From the NCBI RefSeq assembly GCF_042100115.1, contig NC_091275.1, positions 1,364,001 through 1,428,000 on the forward strand: a DNA stretch of 64,000 bases, given 5' to 3'. Source of the stretch: Alternaria dauci. Its lineage: Eukaryota; Ascomycota; Dothideomycetes; Pleosporales; Pleosporaceae. Each line of letters starts with the position of its first letter. Position 1 is the first letter of the stretch. Made by a program: the position numbers and the translations under genes. Shown piece after piece: positions 14,193 to 28,300 of this stretch. The notes below the pieces were generated by a model, which saw only the letters and a list, made by a program, of their open reading frames with translations, ran no database searches and was not told the origin of the DNA.

Positions 14193-16665
14193 ATGTCTGG
14201 ACTTTCGGATCCGGGCTCGAGTGCCTACGACTCAGCCACAATGCACGTCGGAGACGGAACATGGGATTCGCAGCGCAACACTTTCCTATTGCCCAACTTA
14301 CAAGGCCCCAACTTTGAGACGATGCGATTGAATGGTAAGATGACACGCTCTTAGCAGGAGAATGCAGCCGCTGACTTTTTAGGCATGGGTAATCGCTTCC
14401 GCAGCATGACCGGCTACAAGGCTCTCATCACCGCCCATGGCGTGTTGGCTGCCATTGCTTTCCTGTTCGTGATACCGGCAGCTATCTTCATGGCTAGCTT
14501 TTACCATCGGAACCCGCGAACCGCGTTACGAGTCCACATCTGGTTGCAGGTGCTGGCGGTTCTTCTCTCGACTGCTGCCATTGTATGCAGCTTCCAGGCC
14601 GTTGGCCTTGAAAGATCCCTGACCAACCCGCATCACGGCATTGGTGTTGCGCTGTACACTCTTGTCATGGTGCAAGCTCTGGGTGGCTCTGTCATACACA
14701 GACTAGAAAAGGGCAAGGAACGGTTCAAGATTCCTCTCAAACTTATGGTATGCATATGATACGAGCCATCTCAACAACTACTAACGTGTTTAGATCCACC
14801 AATGGCTAGGTCGTACTATTGCGCTCCTTGGGATTGCCCAGGTTCCTCTGGGGCTGACCCTTTATGGATCACCACTAGCTTTGTTCATCCTTTTCGCCAT
14901 ATGGACATTCATCCTAGTGGTCCTCTACTTCGTCCTTTCGTACAGGACCCAACCAGAAATGGACTTTGATGATCGTAGCACCTACGTAACCGACATGACC
15001 TACAGTACCAGGAGAAGCCGGCGGACGAGTAGAGGACCTGGCGTTGGAAAGCTTGCAGCAGCCGGTGCAGCCGGTGCAGGTCTAGCCGCGTTGGGATCTC
15101 GACGATCTCGAAGCCGTACCCGCAGCCGACGTGGTGGTACAGTGATCAGCTCACGACCTGGCTCTCGGTCCAGGCGTGACTCCCGTTCTCGTGTCGCCGA
15201 CTCTGAGTTCACCGAGTCCTACCTGAGCGACGAAAAATACGGCGGTGATCGCAACAAGGGTTCCACATGGAAAGAACGTCTTTTGGGGGCTGGCGCCGCG
15301 GTTGGAGGTATCTTCGCTATGAAGAAGCTCTTGAGTCGCAAGCCGAAGCATCCTCCGACAGAGACAGGGAGCGATTTCAGTTACAGCCGCCCAATTGAAC
15401 CTTCCGAAGTCACCCAGACCGACCTTTCTAGGCTTGAAGAAGGAAGGGCGCCTGAGTCTCCGGCAAACCGTCGGGACAACTGGCGTCGGGACAACCCACA
15501 AGCATCGGCAATGTCTGGAAGTAACCTACGGAGTGGTCATCGTCCAGCTGGAAGTGTAACGTCGATCGACTCTTTCGATAGTCGGACCAGTCTCAGCGAA
15601 GAAACAGAGATGAGGCCTAGAGACCGATCGTACGGACTAAAGGAAGGAGTCGCTTCGCTTGGTGTGGTTGGTTTCCTGAAGCATTCTCTGAGCAGACGCA
15701 GTAAGAAGAAGGAAGACGAGCGTGTGGAAGAGATGAGGCAACAGGATGAAGAAGAAGAGCGTATCGCTCGCATGAACAGTCAACGTCGTAAGAAGTACAC
15801 TGGCGATGGAGCGCCGAGGAGAGGCAACAGGCCGCCATCCACCATTCTGTCTGACAGCGATATGACCGGTATTACACCCTCAGTGGCACCACGTCCACCC
15901 CGACCTATGGACTCCACCGTCACGCCCAATCCTAGTCGCCCCCCTCGCGCCGGTGTCTATAGTGTCCTGTCCGACTCTGGATCCGAGGCCTATGACTCTC
16001 CTGGAGGCCGCCACCACAGCCGACGTCGCACCGGAGACAATACTGTGCTGCCCGCTGGTGCAGGCACGGTAACTTCTGTTGGATCGCCTTCCAAGAAGGA
16101 GCGCCGCGGTAGCCGAGACGACGTGGCATCTCCTCCTGTGTCTGTAAAAGTTAAAATGCATAATGACGGCCGGCATGTGACACTACGACGGCTGAACGAA
16201 GAAGAAGCCGCAGCAGAACGCGAGGCAAGGAGGAAGGACCGTCGAAAGAACCGCGCTGGCAGTGTCAGTTCACTGAGTGGCGTTGGAGGAGACCGCTGGC
16301 GCAGGACAGAAGCCATGGAGGCAGCACAGGCACAGGAGATGGCACAGCAATCTGGAGTACCTCCCCCACCAATGCCCATGCCTAGTTCGAGCACCTTACG
16401 CATGCCTGAGGCCAACCTTCCTCCTCCACCCCCAGGTCCACCACCAATGTTCGGTAACAACCAAAACCTGTCTCCGGACTATGGCAACATCCCACCTCCT
16501 CCACCAATCCCGGCGGCTGACACTGTCTTGAGCGGCAGTCCTATCTACAACAATGGCACAGAAACCGACCTTAGCAACTACGATTCCAATAGACGTAGGC
16601 GAAGAGCAGAGCGCGCGCAAGCTAAGCAAGCTAGATTAGGAGGAAGTCGCGTTGAGTTCTCATAA
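14193..16665 (+). CDS. Cytochrome b561-like integral membrane protein with long polar tail
   Basis: Three exons: 14193-14334, 14383-14747, 14794-16665; 792 residues. The region at residues about 50-260 contains five hydrophobic helices with histidines in the expected places: KALITAHGVLAAIAF, RVHIWLQVLAVLLS, HHGIGVALYTLVMVQ and IHQWLGRTIALLG. This matches the fungal cytochrome b561/ferric-reductase-like transmembrane fold, which binds haem for transmembrane electron transfer. After the last helix a tail of about 530 residues is basic and low in complexity, with RS-type repeats, a short AAGAAGAGLAALGS stretch, and proline runs near the end (PPPPPGPPP). No dehydrogenase domain is visible. The exact redox partner is unknown. 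The tail suggests cytoskeletal or scaffold contacts, which is inference only. Confidence 0.78.
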
Positions 16666-19600
16666 TGACCGTGTAATGACGACGAGGAACAATGTATGAA
16701 AGAAAGGATGGTGTCGAGTTACATTTTTGCTGGCGTTCTGGGTATCGAATTTTGGCCTTCGGGCCTTTTGGTAGCTTCAGCGTTATGACCATTGCATGTT
16801 GCTGGTGATGGTTGGTAAATAGATTGAGCATAGCTTTTGTATACATGTATCCGTCTGCGCCTTGGCGTAGTAAATGTATCTATCTTTGATGATATCAGGC
16901 TGCAAGTTGGTGAATGTTTTTTTGACAAGTATTGTATGGCAAAGCGTCACTTGCAGCGGCTAAGATGATGCTCAATACATCAAACCACCCACGAAATTCG
17001 AATAGTCTTAAGATAGCTCATTGCAGGCAGGCAGTCATATCAGTAAGTCATGCCCTCTGTTCTCGTCTGGTCTGATCTTGTTCGTGTCGGTCAAAGTTTA
17101 CTTGACGATAAAGGGGTTGTAAGCGATGACATGAGTAGGTATGTGTCAAGTTGGCTGTACTAATATTGATCAACGGCCTAGGTAAACTCTATCGCAGGGA
17201 CTGAGCAAATACACTCCAAGTTGGAAGTTGCGATGACGCATTCGCCTTCCTGCATCCTTTCCATATCTCGACATCAGTTCATTTTCGCTGTCATGAGAAA
17301 CACCTAGAATTCCGAGGGGGCTTTGAGCTTGACTGTAGTGACATGATGCCCAAGTTGATGCTTTTGATTCGAGTAAAAGTACTTTCTGGTTTAGAAATCT
17401 GCGAGAATTAGGGTACGTTTGGTGTATGTTGGTACGTCAGAGTTTTTATCCACAAACGAAGTTGGACCCTACAGTACCGTCCAAGGCGTCCTCTCGCAAG
17501 AACAATGATGTGTTGATAAATACATCATGATACTGAAAAGTGATACTGTTTGAGCCATCTAAGCAACTCATCGCACAGTCATTGCAGAGTCTGATGTTAC
17601 CTAACACCCGGGTACCTTGGCTGGATATCTAGGTATCATCATGGCTACCATGGTTGAGCATGAAGACGACCACTTCCGGCGCAGCCGAGCGAGCTGTCCT
17701 CGTCTCTTGCTACCATACCACCAGAAATACGCGCACGCACTCAATCTCTTTGCATAAGAACCCTCACCCAGACACTTTGTAACTACCCAGGTATGGAAAC
17801 TATCCAGGGTCCCCAATTCGATTTTGTGAGATAAAACCAACCAAGCTCGAACGTACAGAAAAGAAAAAGTCGATGTTGAGCAAGGTATTCAGCGTCCAAG
17901 TTGTAACTCGACCACTTTTCTCGGTTCGGCCAAGCAGAGTACCCAGGTAAGTAAGTACATGATCGCCTATGGACATGACAAGACTGACTTCGTGCGGCGA
18001 CAGACGATCGTCCGGTGATCCAACTAAGACCTGCCGTTAACTATGATGCTTGTAAAGTACCGCTCTGATGCTACAACTAACAGATCATTTCAAGAGACGG
18101 CAGTCTGAGCTCAAGGCACTGACTCCCGAGCACTCCCAAGGTTCATCGTCAAACGCATGCGACAACAACATAACGGACATATTGCCGTATACAGTTCTTG
18201 ATCTGCCGCCTCAAGATACATGAGTCAGCCAGCACGGGTGGACGGGCGGCCTGGAGGTGTCTCTTCAAGCCTTACTGGCGGTGCCTTCTTTATCAGGAGA
18301 TGCCGTCCGACTGCCATTGCTACACGGCACGATGTTGCTATCGAAACTGCTTCAGTGTGGAAGGTATAGCTATACTTTGATGGAGCTACAATGCACGCTG
18401 CACGCTCCAGAACGCCACATTAATGCTAACGGGTGACGTTGCCTTGTGTCCTCCGCGGAGCCTATGTCAAGCATCACGAATCTTACCATTGGCGCTGCCG
18501 CTAGCGAAGCGTAGACGTGGGAGATACATAACTACCGCTCCCCGGATCTACGACAAGCCTCAACACTGTCGCTTATTCACACATTACCGAGACTACTCTC
18601 GCAGACTCCTAAAAATTCTCCCAGCTGGTTGTATTACTATCCTATGAGCAGTGACGTGTGGCGTACGCATGATACCGCTGGTAGCAAACCTACTTTTGGA
18701 GGCGGGTCCAGCCTCTCCCATTCGCGGTCTCGACGCCGTTGAACCAATTTTGGTCGCTGCCGGCAGCATCTCGGAACCTTGACTGTCTCGATCCGACGGT
18801 GGAGACCGCAAAAGGCCCTTTAGGACAGAGGATATAAGCCATGAGGGAGTCGCTACTGTCCCAGTACAAAGAACTCTGTGTTTGCTGTCCTGTACGGAGA
18901 AGCACAGTTGTCGACAACGCCTCATGGCGAATGCGGCATCCCGATGCAACCTCCACTCGCTACGCTTGCCAGGGGGTTTTTCTCGCGAACCTTTCCAACG
19001 AATCACCAGCTGCGCCTTCGCTGAAACTACCCATCGAATACGAAATCGGATCATGGCTACAGTATATCTTCGTCCAAACCAGGCGCATGCGGTCTGTTCT
19101 GCTTGTTGGGTGGCATGACGACGACTGCGGCAAGCACCGGTCCATACCGCCAATGAAGCGCACATGAAGACTCTGAAGATGGAGCAATTGTCGGCGCCAT
19201 CGCCCCGTTTTCCTGCCATCCGTGGGACATGCCCAGTCAGTACCGAAATTCATGTTCGGGAAGCGGTCAGTCCGGAGTTGAGGCCATGAGTCCTGTCAGG
19301 TACAATATTCAGAGCCCAAGATTCCGCCATGGAGACCGCGTAGTGTCATGGATGGAGCCTTTTCAACCTTGTCGTGTCAAAATTGCCACAATCTGAGTGC
19401 ACAGTTCCCTTTACATACTCGCGCGCGCGCATCAGCACTTGGAAAAATGATCACAAAAACCCTAGGACATCCATTACGGAATACCTGCCCATAACAGCCC
19501 AACGGGGGAATCTCGGCTAGTTACAGGTCACTCTAGCATGGCACTAACGAAGCTCCCGTCGCTCTGCAAGAACCGCCCGTGCCATCGCTGCAGCATGCCC

Positions 19601-20052
19601 AGCGGTCAGCCTAGGATGTTTCTCCAAGCAAGGTCCAGCCCACCAGACCGCCTAAGCCCCATGGCTTGCGACCGTGTGGTAGGCGTTTGACCGGCGTCCG
19701 ACGCGCTGCCCTGCAGACTCTTTCCCCAGCCGTGGAACCAGGGACGCAGGCCGCTTCTCCATGTTGCATCATTGGACTCGCGAGCTATCAGCCCCATGTC
19801 GACTGGCGCAGTGATGCTAACTAGTTGAGTCTAATATGCACTTTGGACGCTTGGGCTTCTCAGTCGTCCAGGTTAACCAGGTGCGAATGAGCATTCATTC
19901 AAGCACAATGACACAAGGAACCTTCGATGATATCTCCCCGGGTGTAGGCGCAACATGTCTGTTGTACTAATAGGAACCAGCGGATCCGCTCGGCGACTGC
20001 ATTCCTCATCAAGTAGATGACGAGACGTTCCCACACTAGCTTGCACTCCATC
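16666..20052. other. Gene-poor region upstream of zinc-cluster regulator
   Basis: 3.4 kb without a supportable gene. The longest minus-strand frame (18593-19219) has no recognisable motif and no splice support, so I leave it out. An alternating CG run lies at about 19422-19431. The stretch probably includes the promoter and leader of the regulator at 20053. Confidence 0.4.
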
Positions 20053-22366
20053 ATGGCTTCCACTCCTACCACGACTGCTCCGGTCAAGCGAGCCTGCGAT
20101 AGGTACGTATCGTCGGTACACACTCACATGCCACACCACTCACTCCATCTCGTAGCTGTCACCGAAGAAAGGTCAAGTGCATTGGTGAAGGCACGGCCCC
20201 TTGCAAGAACTGCGTCTCTGCTGGCCTTGCATGCACATACAATGCCATCCCACAGAAAAAAGGACCTAAAGGCAGCCGCGCCAAAGTCTTGTCTGAACTT
20301 CGCGAAACTCAACGAAATGCCCAACTTGCTGCCGGCTTCCCAACCGATCTTGGATTCGATGGCCGGACACTATCCTCGACATTTGCTCGCACACCGGGCC
20401 TCATGCCCCCCGCTCTCGTCGAGAGTTGCATAGAATACTTCTTCGCTCATGTCTACCCCTCAGAGCCCGTCTTGCATCGCCAAAGAGCGCAAGAAGCCGC
20501 CGTCGGCATGGACCGCTCGACAGAGGCATACTGCATGGTGGTTGCACTATGCGCCTACGTCATGATTCAGGCCAACCACAAACCGCCCGTCAGCGTACTA
20601 CCACGACCAGAAATGGCCCACATGTCAAACGTCGGCATCGGCCATATCCTGCTGGAAGAGTCGGTTCGCGTGCGACAAGGCTACGACTACCGCGAGAATC
20701 CTACCCACTACAGCGTGCTCACATCATGGTTCTACAGTGGCTGCTACTTTGGACTGGCGCGGGAGAACACAGCATGGACATACCTCCGGGACGCCACTAC
20801 ACAAGCGCAACTACTTGGTATGCATGACGAGGAGACGTATAAACATGACCCTCTCGACATATCACGCAAACGGGTTCTGTACTGGTTGCTCTTCATAGCC
20901 GAAAGGTACATCTACACATTGAGATGCTGTCTCCGTGCGCCCGACTAACAGCTTGCAGGACGTATGCGCTACACAAACACCGCCCAATTTCCTTACATGC
21001 AACTATCCACCCACCTTCGCTAGACGAGGTTCCTTCTGATCGACCCATTGCTGTTGGACTGGAGCTTATGATCAACATGTTCAAGATCATCGACGACACA
21101 TTCATCAACGTCTGGAACCGAGTGCACAACACACATGCCAGCGCTGCATGGATTACGCAAATCCAAACCCAACTGTCAGAGGCCGTCCCCGCATATTTCG
21201 AGTGCACAGAGGTCCAAGAAGTCCAAATCCGCATCACACAACAATGGCTGCGATCACAGGCATGGCAACTATGTGTTGCCCAGGGCCTCGTGAGCAGCGT
21301 GTCGAACGATATCCCCCTCACATTCAAATACCCCATCGAAATTGCCAGGGATCTCCTCACTATTTCGCACCAATTTTCCCAACAAGCCATGGAAATGCAT
21401 GGCGTAGGACTGGTAAGCAGATGCTCTCCTTCTTTTTTTTTGGCTTGTCAGCCCCAAAGCTGGAGATTGTCTCCGTTGGAGCCCCTCCATCTCTCAGTGG
21501 AATGATCCCTGTTGTATTTCGATCGCACTAGCGCCGCACTAGGCAACGTCTATCTCTGACGTCCATGCCCTGACTAGCCAAACTGGCTGGTCCGTCCTTC
21601 CACCTACACCCCTGCCACGTTTTGCCCTATCTGTCATGCCAAACGTTAGCTAACAGTGCTGCAGATCGAGAAGCTATTCGACATTGCTTGCTGCCTGGCC
21701 GATGTCGTTGCATGCACAACCTTTTCGCCTGATGCATTTGCTTTGGGCCCTCGCGACTATGTGTCGCGTTTCCTTACCCTCATATCGACCCTCCGTAGCG
21801 GACAGACTCGATACCTTCCGCTTCTCCTCGCAAAGCTTTCCGAAGTCCTACCCAACCTTCCGCTTCCCCGGTCACTGAACCTCCCCCAGACGGTTCCCGC
21901 AGGCACACTCGGCCTTAATGCCACTGGCTCGGGGACACTTCCCTCTAATGTCGCCGACGAGTATTCGGCAAATCCCAACGCAACGTCGCCCTCGTATCCT
22001 TCAAATGATCTGATTCGTCGACTCGCCGCCCAGACCGGAGCCCAACTCCCCTTCAATACATCCCAGCATTCCATGGTGAATGTACCTACTTCGCACGTGG
22101 GCGACATGTCCCTGTACGACTCCTCACACAGCACATCGCATTCGCATTCATCTAGCTCAGCACCCAGGAGCACTTCTACGACACCCGGTCCCTACGAGAC
22201 TCCTATGTCACAACGGGGGTCGCAAATCGTAGGTCACCCGAGCATGCAACTCCCCACGTCGCACGGGCACATGCAGAGCCACCACATGGGCGTTAATGCT
22301 ACAGCATACGACCCACGTTTTTCTATTCAAAGTTACCCGGTCGACCCCATGATGTACAAGCAATAG
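20053..22366 (+). CDS. Zn2Cys6 transcription factor, AmyR/COL-26-like
   Basis: Four exons: 20053-20102, 20156-20905, 20959-21412, 21665-22366; 651 residues, all joints in frame. The last intron is long (252 bp). The binuclear zinc cluster is near the N-terminus: Cys15, 18, 25, 33, 36 and 43 (C-x2-C-x6-C-x7-C-x2-C-x6-C). It is split by the first intron and followed by a basic KKGPKGSRAKVLSELRETQ linker. The fungal-specific middle homology region follows, with SWFYSGCYFGLARENTAW and RKRVLYWLLFIAERTYALH. The linker and middle region are those of the regulator group that includes Aspergillus AmyR, MalR and Neurospora COL-26. These act in the nucleus on genes for starch, maltose and glucoside use and on glucose response. 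Which member this corresponds to cannot be settled here. The C-terminus is Ser/Thr/His-rich. Confidence 0.82.
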
Positions 22367-25300
22367 AATCCGGGCGTGAAGAGCAGGGATATCAACAACG
22401 GCGTAGGGAATTTCCTGGTCCTGACAGCGGACCACTTTAGATTTGGTAGTATGGTATAGCTTTTGACCATTCAAGTACATGTTCAGCCTTCGTATCGGCA
22501 CAGCCTTACAATCATCGAGTGACCAAAGCTTCACAAAAAAGGAGCCAGTGGAACACGGACGACGTTGAACCGCCTCGTCACGAACCCGAAAGCGTCACCT
22601 GCCAGGGCTCAGGACATGAATCCGCGATTCCCGGTTGTTAGCGATCTCGAGGCTACGAACGTCAATCCTCCGGTAGTTCTTCCGACGGGAAGGAACACTG
22701 TCAGCACACGTGCGGGAGGAGGTGCTTGCATGCGGCACCAAGCCCACCGTGGATATTTTAAGCGATTGACATGTGTCCCATGGGTCAATCGATGTACCGG
22801 CTTGCCGCTTCAAGATGAAGAATCAAGGGCAACCCATGTGCTTGATTACCACAGCCATGGCCCGGACACCCTTCTCGATCTCGAAGATTACGAAACCATG
22901 GCCAAGAGACAAGCACTGTCACTCGTGCTTCTTGGAATGGACATGATTGACGGTCGGAACGAGGCGGTTAGGTCTGGGAAAGCCGGTTTTGACATGACAT
23001 GGTCGTACGCGCCAGTGCGGCTGTGTAGCTTCCACGGGACCCGTAGGCAGGGAAGGGAGGGTATGGCAATCCCGGCCTGTCGTGATTACAACACGAGCTC
23101 GGAATGTACCGACACGTAAATGAAGATCATGAAGCCGTTTAAGCAGGGAATGCGAAATCCGGATGATTGGTTCGTCGAGGACAAGTGAGACCTAGTACGC
23201 CTAGCATTGTACACGCGTTCAAGTTACCGGCAGTAGAGTTCAGAAAATACATGCATTAAAACTCAAATAGCGAAACATGATAGGTGTCCACATAACTACA
23301 CCAGTGTTAGTTACATGGACAGGTCGAAAACGTCCAAGTCGCGAAACACACGTCATGCCACATCCCACGCGACTTTCCCACATGCAACATGGTACCGACT
23401 CATGTCCATTGGGCTGCAACAGGGCTTTCATTACCACCTGGGCACCAATCACACGATTCGCGTTCAGAGTGTCTCAAGCGATATCTCTGGGGTCGGCCCG
23501 TCTAACGTCGGAGCGTTTCGCTAGCTGCTGTTCGCAAAAGTTTCCTCCGAGTGATCACTGACAGCCGGCGGGGACGGGGGGGTGGACCATGTCGCGGTTC
23601 TGGCGCTGGAGGCGTGATGGGACCCTGGGGATCAGGGACGGGTCAGCCTCGTGGAAGAGGCTTGGTTTTCGAGAAGATGTCGATTGCGCGTTCCTGTCTT
23701 GGAGAAACTGTCCAACGGCGACGGAAGGCTTGGCACAACGCGATTGATGGACCGTGAACCCAAGGGGAGGGTAAGCGTGGACTCGTGATTTTATTGTCAT
23801 AGTGTTCACCATCATACGGTGGCCTCTGCACCATCCCCTGGTGAAGAGAGCATTGCGCGATTAGTCGTGCGTTGCAGTCGCGTACAACCTTAGCATTGCT
23901 GAGGTCTGAGGCAAAGTTTGGTACAGCGCACGCACTGCGTCTGAGACTGGTTGTTTGAGCATGAGCACTGTTGAGATTTGGTGCCATTCCACCTGGCCCA
24001 GCTGCCCAATGCCGTCGACGACGTCCTGACGCTCGACGGGATGGCCCAAGGTTCTTCAAAAACTTTATTCCTCTACTCCTCTTGTAGCAAGTGGCGAATA
24101 TACCAACTCTGGCATGGCCCTCCCATGCAACGGTATATTCCACCTCCTACTCTCTCTTTCTGTCCATGCTTCCCATTTTTGTCGGCCCGAATCTTACCGC
24201 GCTATGTTTCGCGCTCCGCTGACAACCCAGACGGAGAGACCGAGGGGTCAGGAACCGATCGCCAGGCTCCTCGAAATGGGGCTTCTTTCCCCTCTCTGGG
24301 CGCTTGGAAGGAGTGAGGGTCTCGGCTTACGGGTTAGTCATGGACGACGGCAGTCGTTCACCTAGCCAAGTTGCAGGTGGTCACATCAACTCTATGCACG
24401 AGTCTGATGTGGAAGTTAGTGATGACTAATACTGGCACTGGGCTTTATTGGCGGATAGCGACGCCGGCTGACTCGTATCCGTCTGGTACATGCGGCATAT
24501 GTTTCCCAAGCGGTGATGGTCTGCCATCCCCGGATGCTCACATTCGCTAACAGCTAGCTAGCTGCACAAATCATTCTTGTGTAATCATCTCGGGACATCA
24601 ATGAACCACTGACATGCACATGTAAGCTGCAACGCGGCATGCACTTTCTATTCCGCTGATGCACGCAACACGGGAACGGATGCTCATTTCGCATACCATT
24701 CTGCGCAGCGACATCGGCACGGATCCCTATTTCGCAGCCGCGCTCCCATTGGTGCGGAGCCCAGCTTGACTCGCTGGCCCTACTTACTCCCTGGGCAGAA
24801 AAAGCCTAAGCAGAAAAGGCCTTCTTAGGTACGTAGTAGGTATAGTCCTTGCACCACACTACCAAATTGTTTTTGGTGGCACCGCTGCACGCCATTTCGT
24901 CTTGCAGCTCACAGCGCACACGGCTTGAATTTCGGGATGTCGTGGCTGGCGTGCACATGCACATGCGCATGCGCACCGTTGCACCAGGCTTGCGCGCCGT
25001 CGCTGCGCAAGGCTGCAAACGTCCATTGTTGCACTTCACAGCTCTTGTCATCCTTGCCTCGACGCCTCGACGGCTCGCGGTATCGATCGTGACGACGCTT
25101 TTGCTTTTCAGCTTTGCATCGTCAAGAACGCCTGGCCCAATCACGACAGGCACGGCAGAATCGATCTTCGCTTGTCCAAGGTGCGTGCGTGCAACCGCGC
25201 ATTGCGATCGCAGCAATCCAAGTGGGAAGAGGGATCGAAACCAATACACCTCGCGATCTTCGTATATCGCAGCCAATGACACCAGCCATGAACGAGTCCT

Positions 25301-28300
25301 TCCGTGCCGTCGCCACGCCCATGTCCAAAAACATCAAATATGTGAAGTGGTCGCGGTTCCACCCCGACGCGATGAATCTGTTGCAATCGGTGTGCCACAA
25401 GCGCATGTCTGTTCCGAGCATCCGGCTGTGCGGATCGCCTTCTGCCGTTCAGGGTCTCATCGATCTTCGCCAGTGAAGTCTCCAAATCCTCCACCTTCCT
25501 AGACGCATGCGCTGAGCCGGATCTTGCCCAAGCGAAGGAGGTGCGGAAGCGTTTTTGTTTTTGGGCGACTGATCGGTGTGTGGTTCCATGGCATGCTCAG
25601 GACCGTGATTTTTCAACTGGCTCCCATAAGGTAAGAGCAGCATATGGCTTGACGCGGCCTAATGTGTTCTGAATGCTCGCATATCCAAAGTACAGAGCGA
25701 CCTCACTTGAGCAAAACTTCCATGTTGCTCGGAATAGGAGTACCGCTGCACGGAGATCGTACCTGAAAGACACTAGACCATCTTGCTCTACCTTGAGTAA
25801 AACGCGCCTGTCAAAATTGGTGTATTCTACATGATTGTTCAGGATTGAATATCAGTCAGGCCATCAGCAAATCCAGTCTGAATATCTAGTATGCAAAGTA
25901 GTCTTGCTTTGCTGTTGAGGACTAACATGAAGCAGAGCACCGGGTTCCTCGATGTCGAGTACACATCCGTCCACAGACAAGTGCATGGATCCATATTCCA
26001 TCCTGCGCTCCTGCGCTCCTGCACCAGCCTCCAATTCCTATTGTACGGACCAACCAATCCAGGTACACCACGCAGGACCTTGCATGCATCGTAATCAGAC
26101 TGATATCACTGCTTATGGTGCCAAATTTTTTTTTTTTCCACGAAGCATGTTGTTATTGTGTTTCCTACATTCCATCAACGTCGTTCTCCGAACATACATT
26201 CTACGCCTGGTCCAGACATTGGTAGTTCAAGATTTCACCTATTCTTCTTCCCGCTGCTGCTCTATTCGTTACTTTCGATTCCCATCTCCTAACCGATACG
26301 CGTCCGCGTCCGCGCCCGCGCATATAAGAATGGTACCCGCCAAGACTCGTCACACAGACGTGATATCGACGTGGCCGAACTTGGCGCTGGTGTGAAAATG
26401 GTTAACTGGGCCACAAAACTTAGGAAGCATACACACGATACACGTATCGATCCAGTGAAAACTCAGTACCTTGCTGCTTTCCGCTGCTTCGCCGAGCTAC
26501 GATCAGTTCGGCAACCACATTCGTTCGCGATATAGATACAATTTGCCACGTACCTCCTCCACAGCGTCCACAGCGGCCATGAGAAGGTTATCCAAGAGAC
26601 CCGGCCTGTGATTCACCTTTACTTACCCTGGAGTATCTCTCTTTGCATCCGAAACTACATTGAGAATGTTGCCTTGTTCAGTTCCTTTGAGCGAATTCTC
26701 GATCCTCTTTACTCTAAGACGGAAGCAGGAAATACTTCCAGCCGAGCTGTGGAGACGTCTTTCACACTTGTGCAGACACTAGTTCCGTTGCATGCCGATG
26801 TTGTCGTACCGTCGGCATGGCCTAGCGTCTGTGGGCCGTTGTTTCTGCATCTGCATATTTTCAATGCCGCTTAACAAACGAGCATAACGCAGGCGTCGCC
26901 GAGGATTTTCAATGCATGACTTGTATACACATCCAGATCTTACCTGGAAAGGTTAAGGCTTACTCCGGTCTGAAGGTTAAACGTAAAAACATTGTCTCGT
27001 CATCTACAAGCACTATGCGAAAAACTTGAAAGCATGCTGTAGACACATGATTTCACGCCTGTGGTAAAGACGTTATGAGATGGATTGCTGTAGAAAATAA
27101 GATATTTGACACAAGCAATCGAATGATAGGGTAACTGAAGCACTCACAACTACGTGTAAGATATACGAATATATGGAAGTTGTCGAATGAATAAGCGTGT
27201 ATTCCCAGCGATATCTATCTAGTATCGAGTATTGACACTATGTACTTGAGATTGTAAGGACCGATTTTCAGCGAATCGATGGTCTCTTTGGCCTCTGTAC
27301 ATACCCCGGTTGTGTACTCAACATATCCTTGTCCACCAATACCCAGTCCTCCTTCACACAGTGCCTCGCCCCCAGCGCCAGACCTTGCCCCTGGACAAGT
27401 CGAACAAGCTTTGTTAGCTGTTGCAGTGGTCCTATCCCTACAGCCTCTACCGAACCTCCCCTCTCATACTTACCGATTACCTTGGCCGATATCGAGGCTT
27501 TGTTCATCTCCATCATACCGCTCCAGGCCTTGGTCTGGGTACACTCTTGAGTGTGTCACATGAGCTTTTCCCCGAGAGACGCCTTCGGTTTTGAAGGCAC
27601 CGCCCCTTTCCACTCACCATCCAATTGCAGAGCTACGGGGAAGATCGTGGTTCGCACACTCTGATATGTCCGTACAGGGAATGATGCTGGCTGGACTCTC
27701 TGTAAAATGCTGTCAAAGACTTTTCCCACCACAAGGTGAATTTCACATGCGTAAACAGTCCCCTGGATTGATCGATTCTCCAGTCATGCGACCAACTTTG
27801 TTCCGCGACGAGAAGATGGATGAGGTATCTGACCACCCGTATATACCACCGCATAGGTATCACCCTTTGCAACTTCCCGCAGATCGTGATCTAGGGTCTT
27901 CCCATACCGAGTCGTCGTCGTCAGCAGCCACTTCTTAGGAAGTACTTCGCGCCCTCTCGATATGATCATACTCGCTGAACTAGTTCACAATCTGTGTGGC
28001 TGTCGCATCTCCGCATGTGGTCTCACTTCTTATACTTCTCCAGGAGCTAGTCGATGTCTACTAACCGTTCCTTTCCCTCACACTCAGGACCGGACGCTCT
28101 AGCCATACTAGCCTTGGCCATCTGCCGGAAGGTTGTTGCTCCTCATCCGATGTTTAGCTCGTTTTCGACTAGGCGTCTGTGATGTGAAGCCGCAGCTTTG
28201 CACATGGAAGAAAATTTCAATCGATAAATGTTTGGCAGAGGCAAGAGCAACCGTATGTCAAACAAAATCCCACACAGCCTATTGAACGAACACCAGTATC

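Noticed and set aside
18593..19219. 208-codon open frame on minus
   Set aside because: There is no recognisable motif; Arg/Ser-rich translation of a GC-balanced region is expected by chance at this length.
22565..23119. 184-codon open frame on plus after the zinc-cluster regulator
   Set aside because: It starts at TTG; the first ATG shortens it, and no domain, splice or context evidence supports it.
24849..25502. 217-codon open frame on plus
   Set aside because: It starts at a non-ATG codon, is compositionally plain, shows no motif, and overlaps open frames of similar length on other strands.
26296..26335. CGCGTC-type repeat followed by a TATA-like ATATAAG
   Set aside because: It looks like a core promoter, but no gene follows within reach, so I do not call it.
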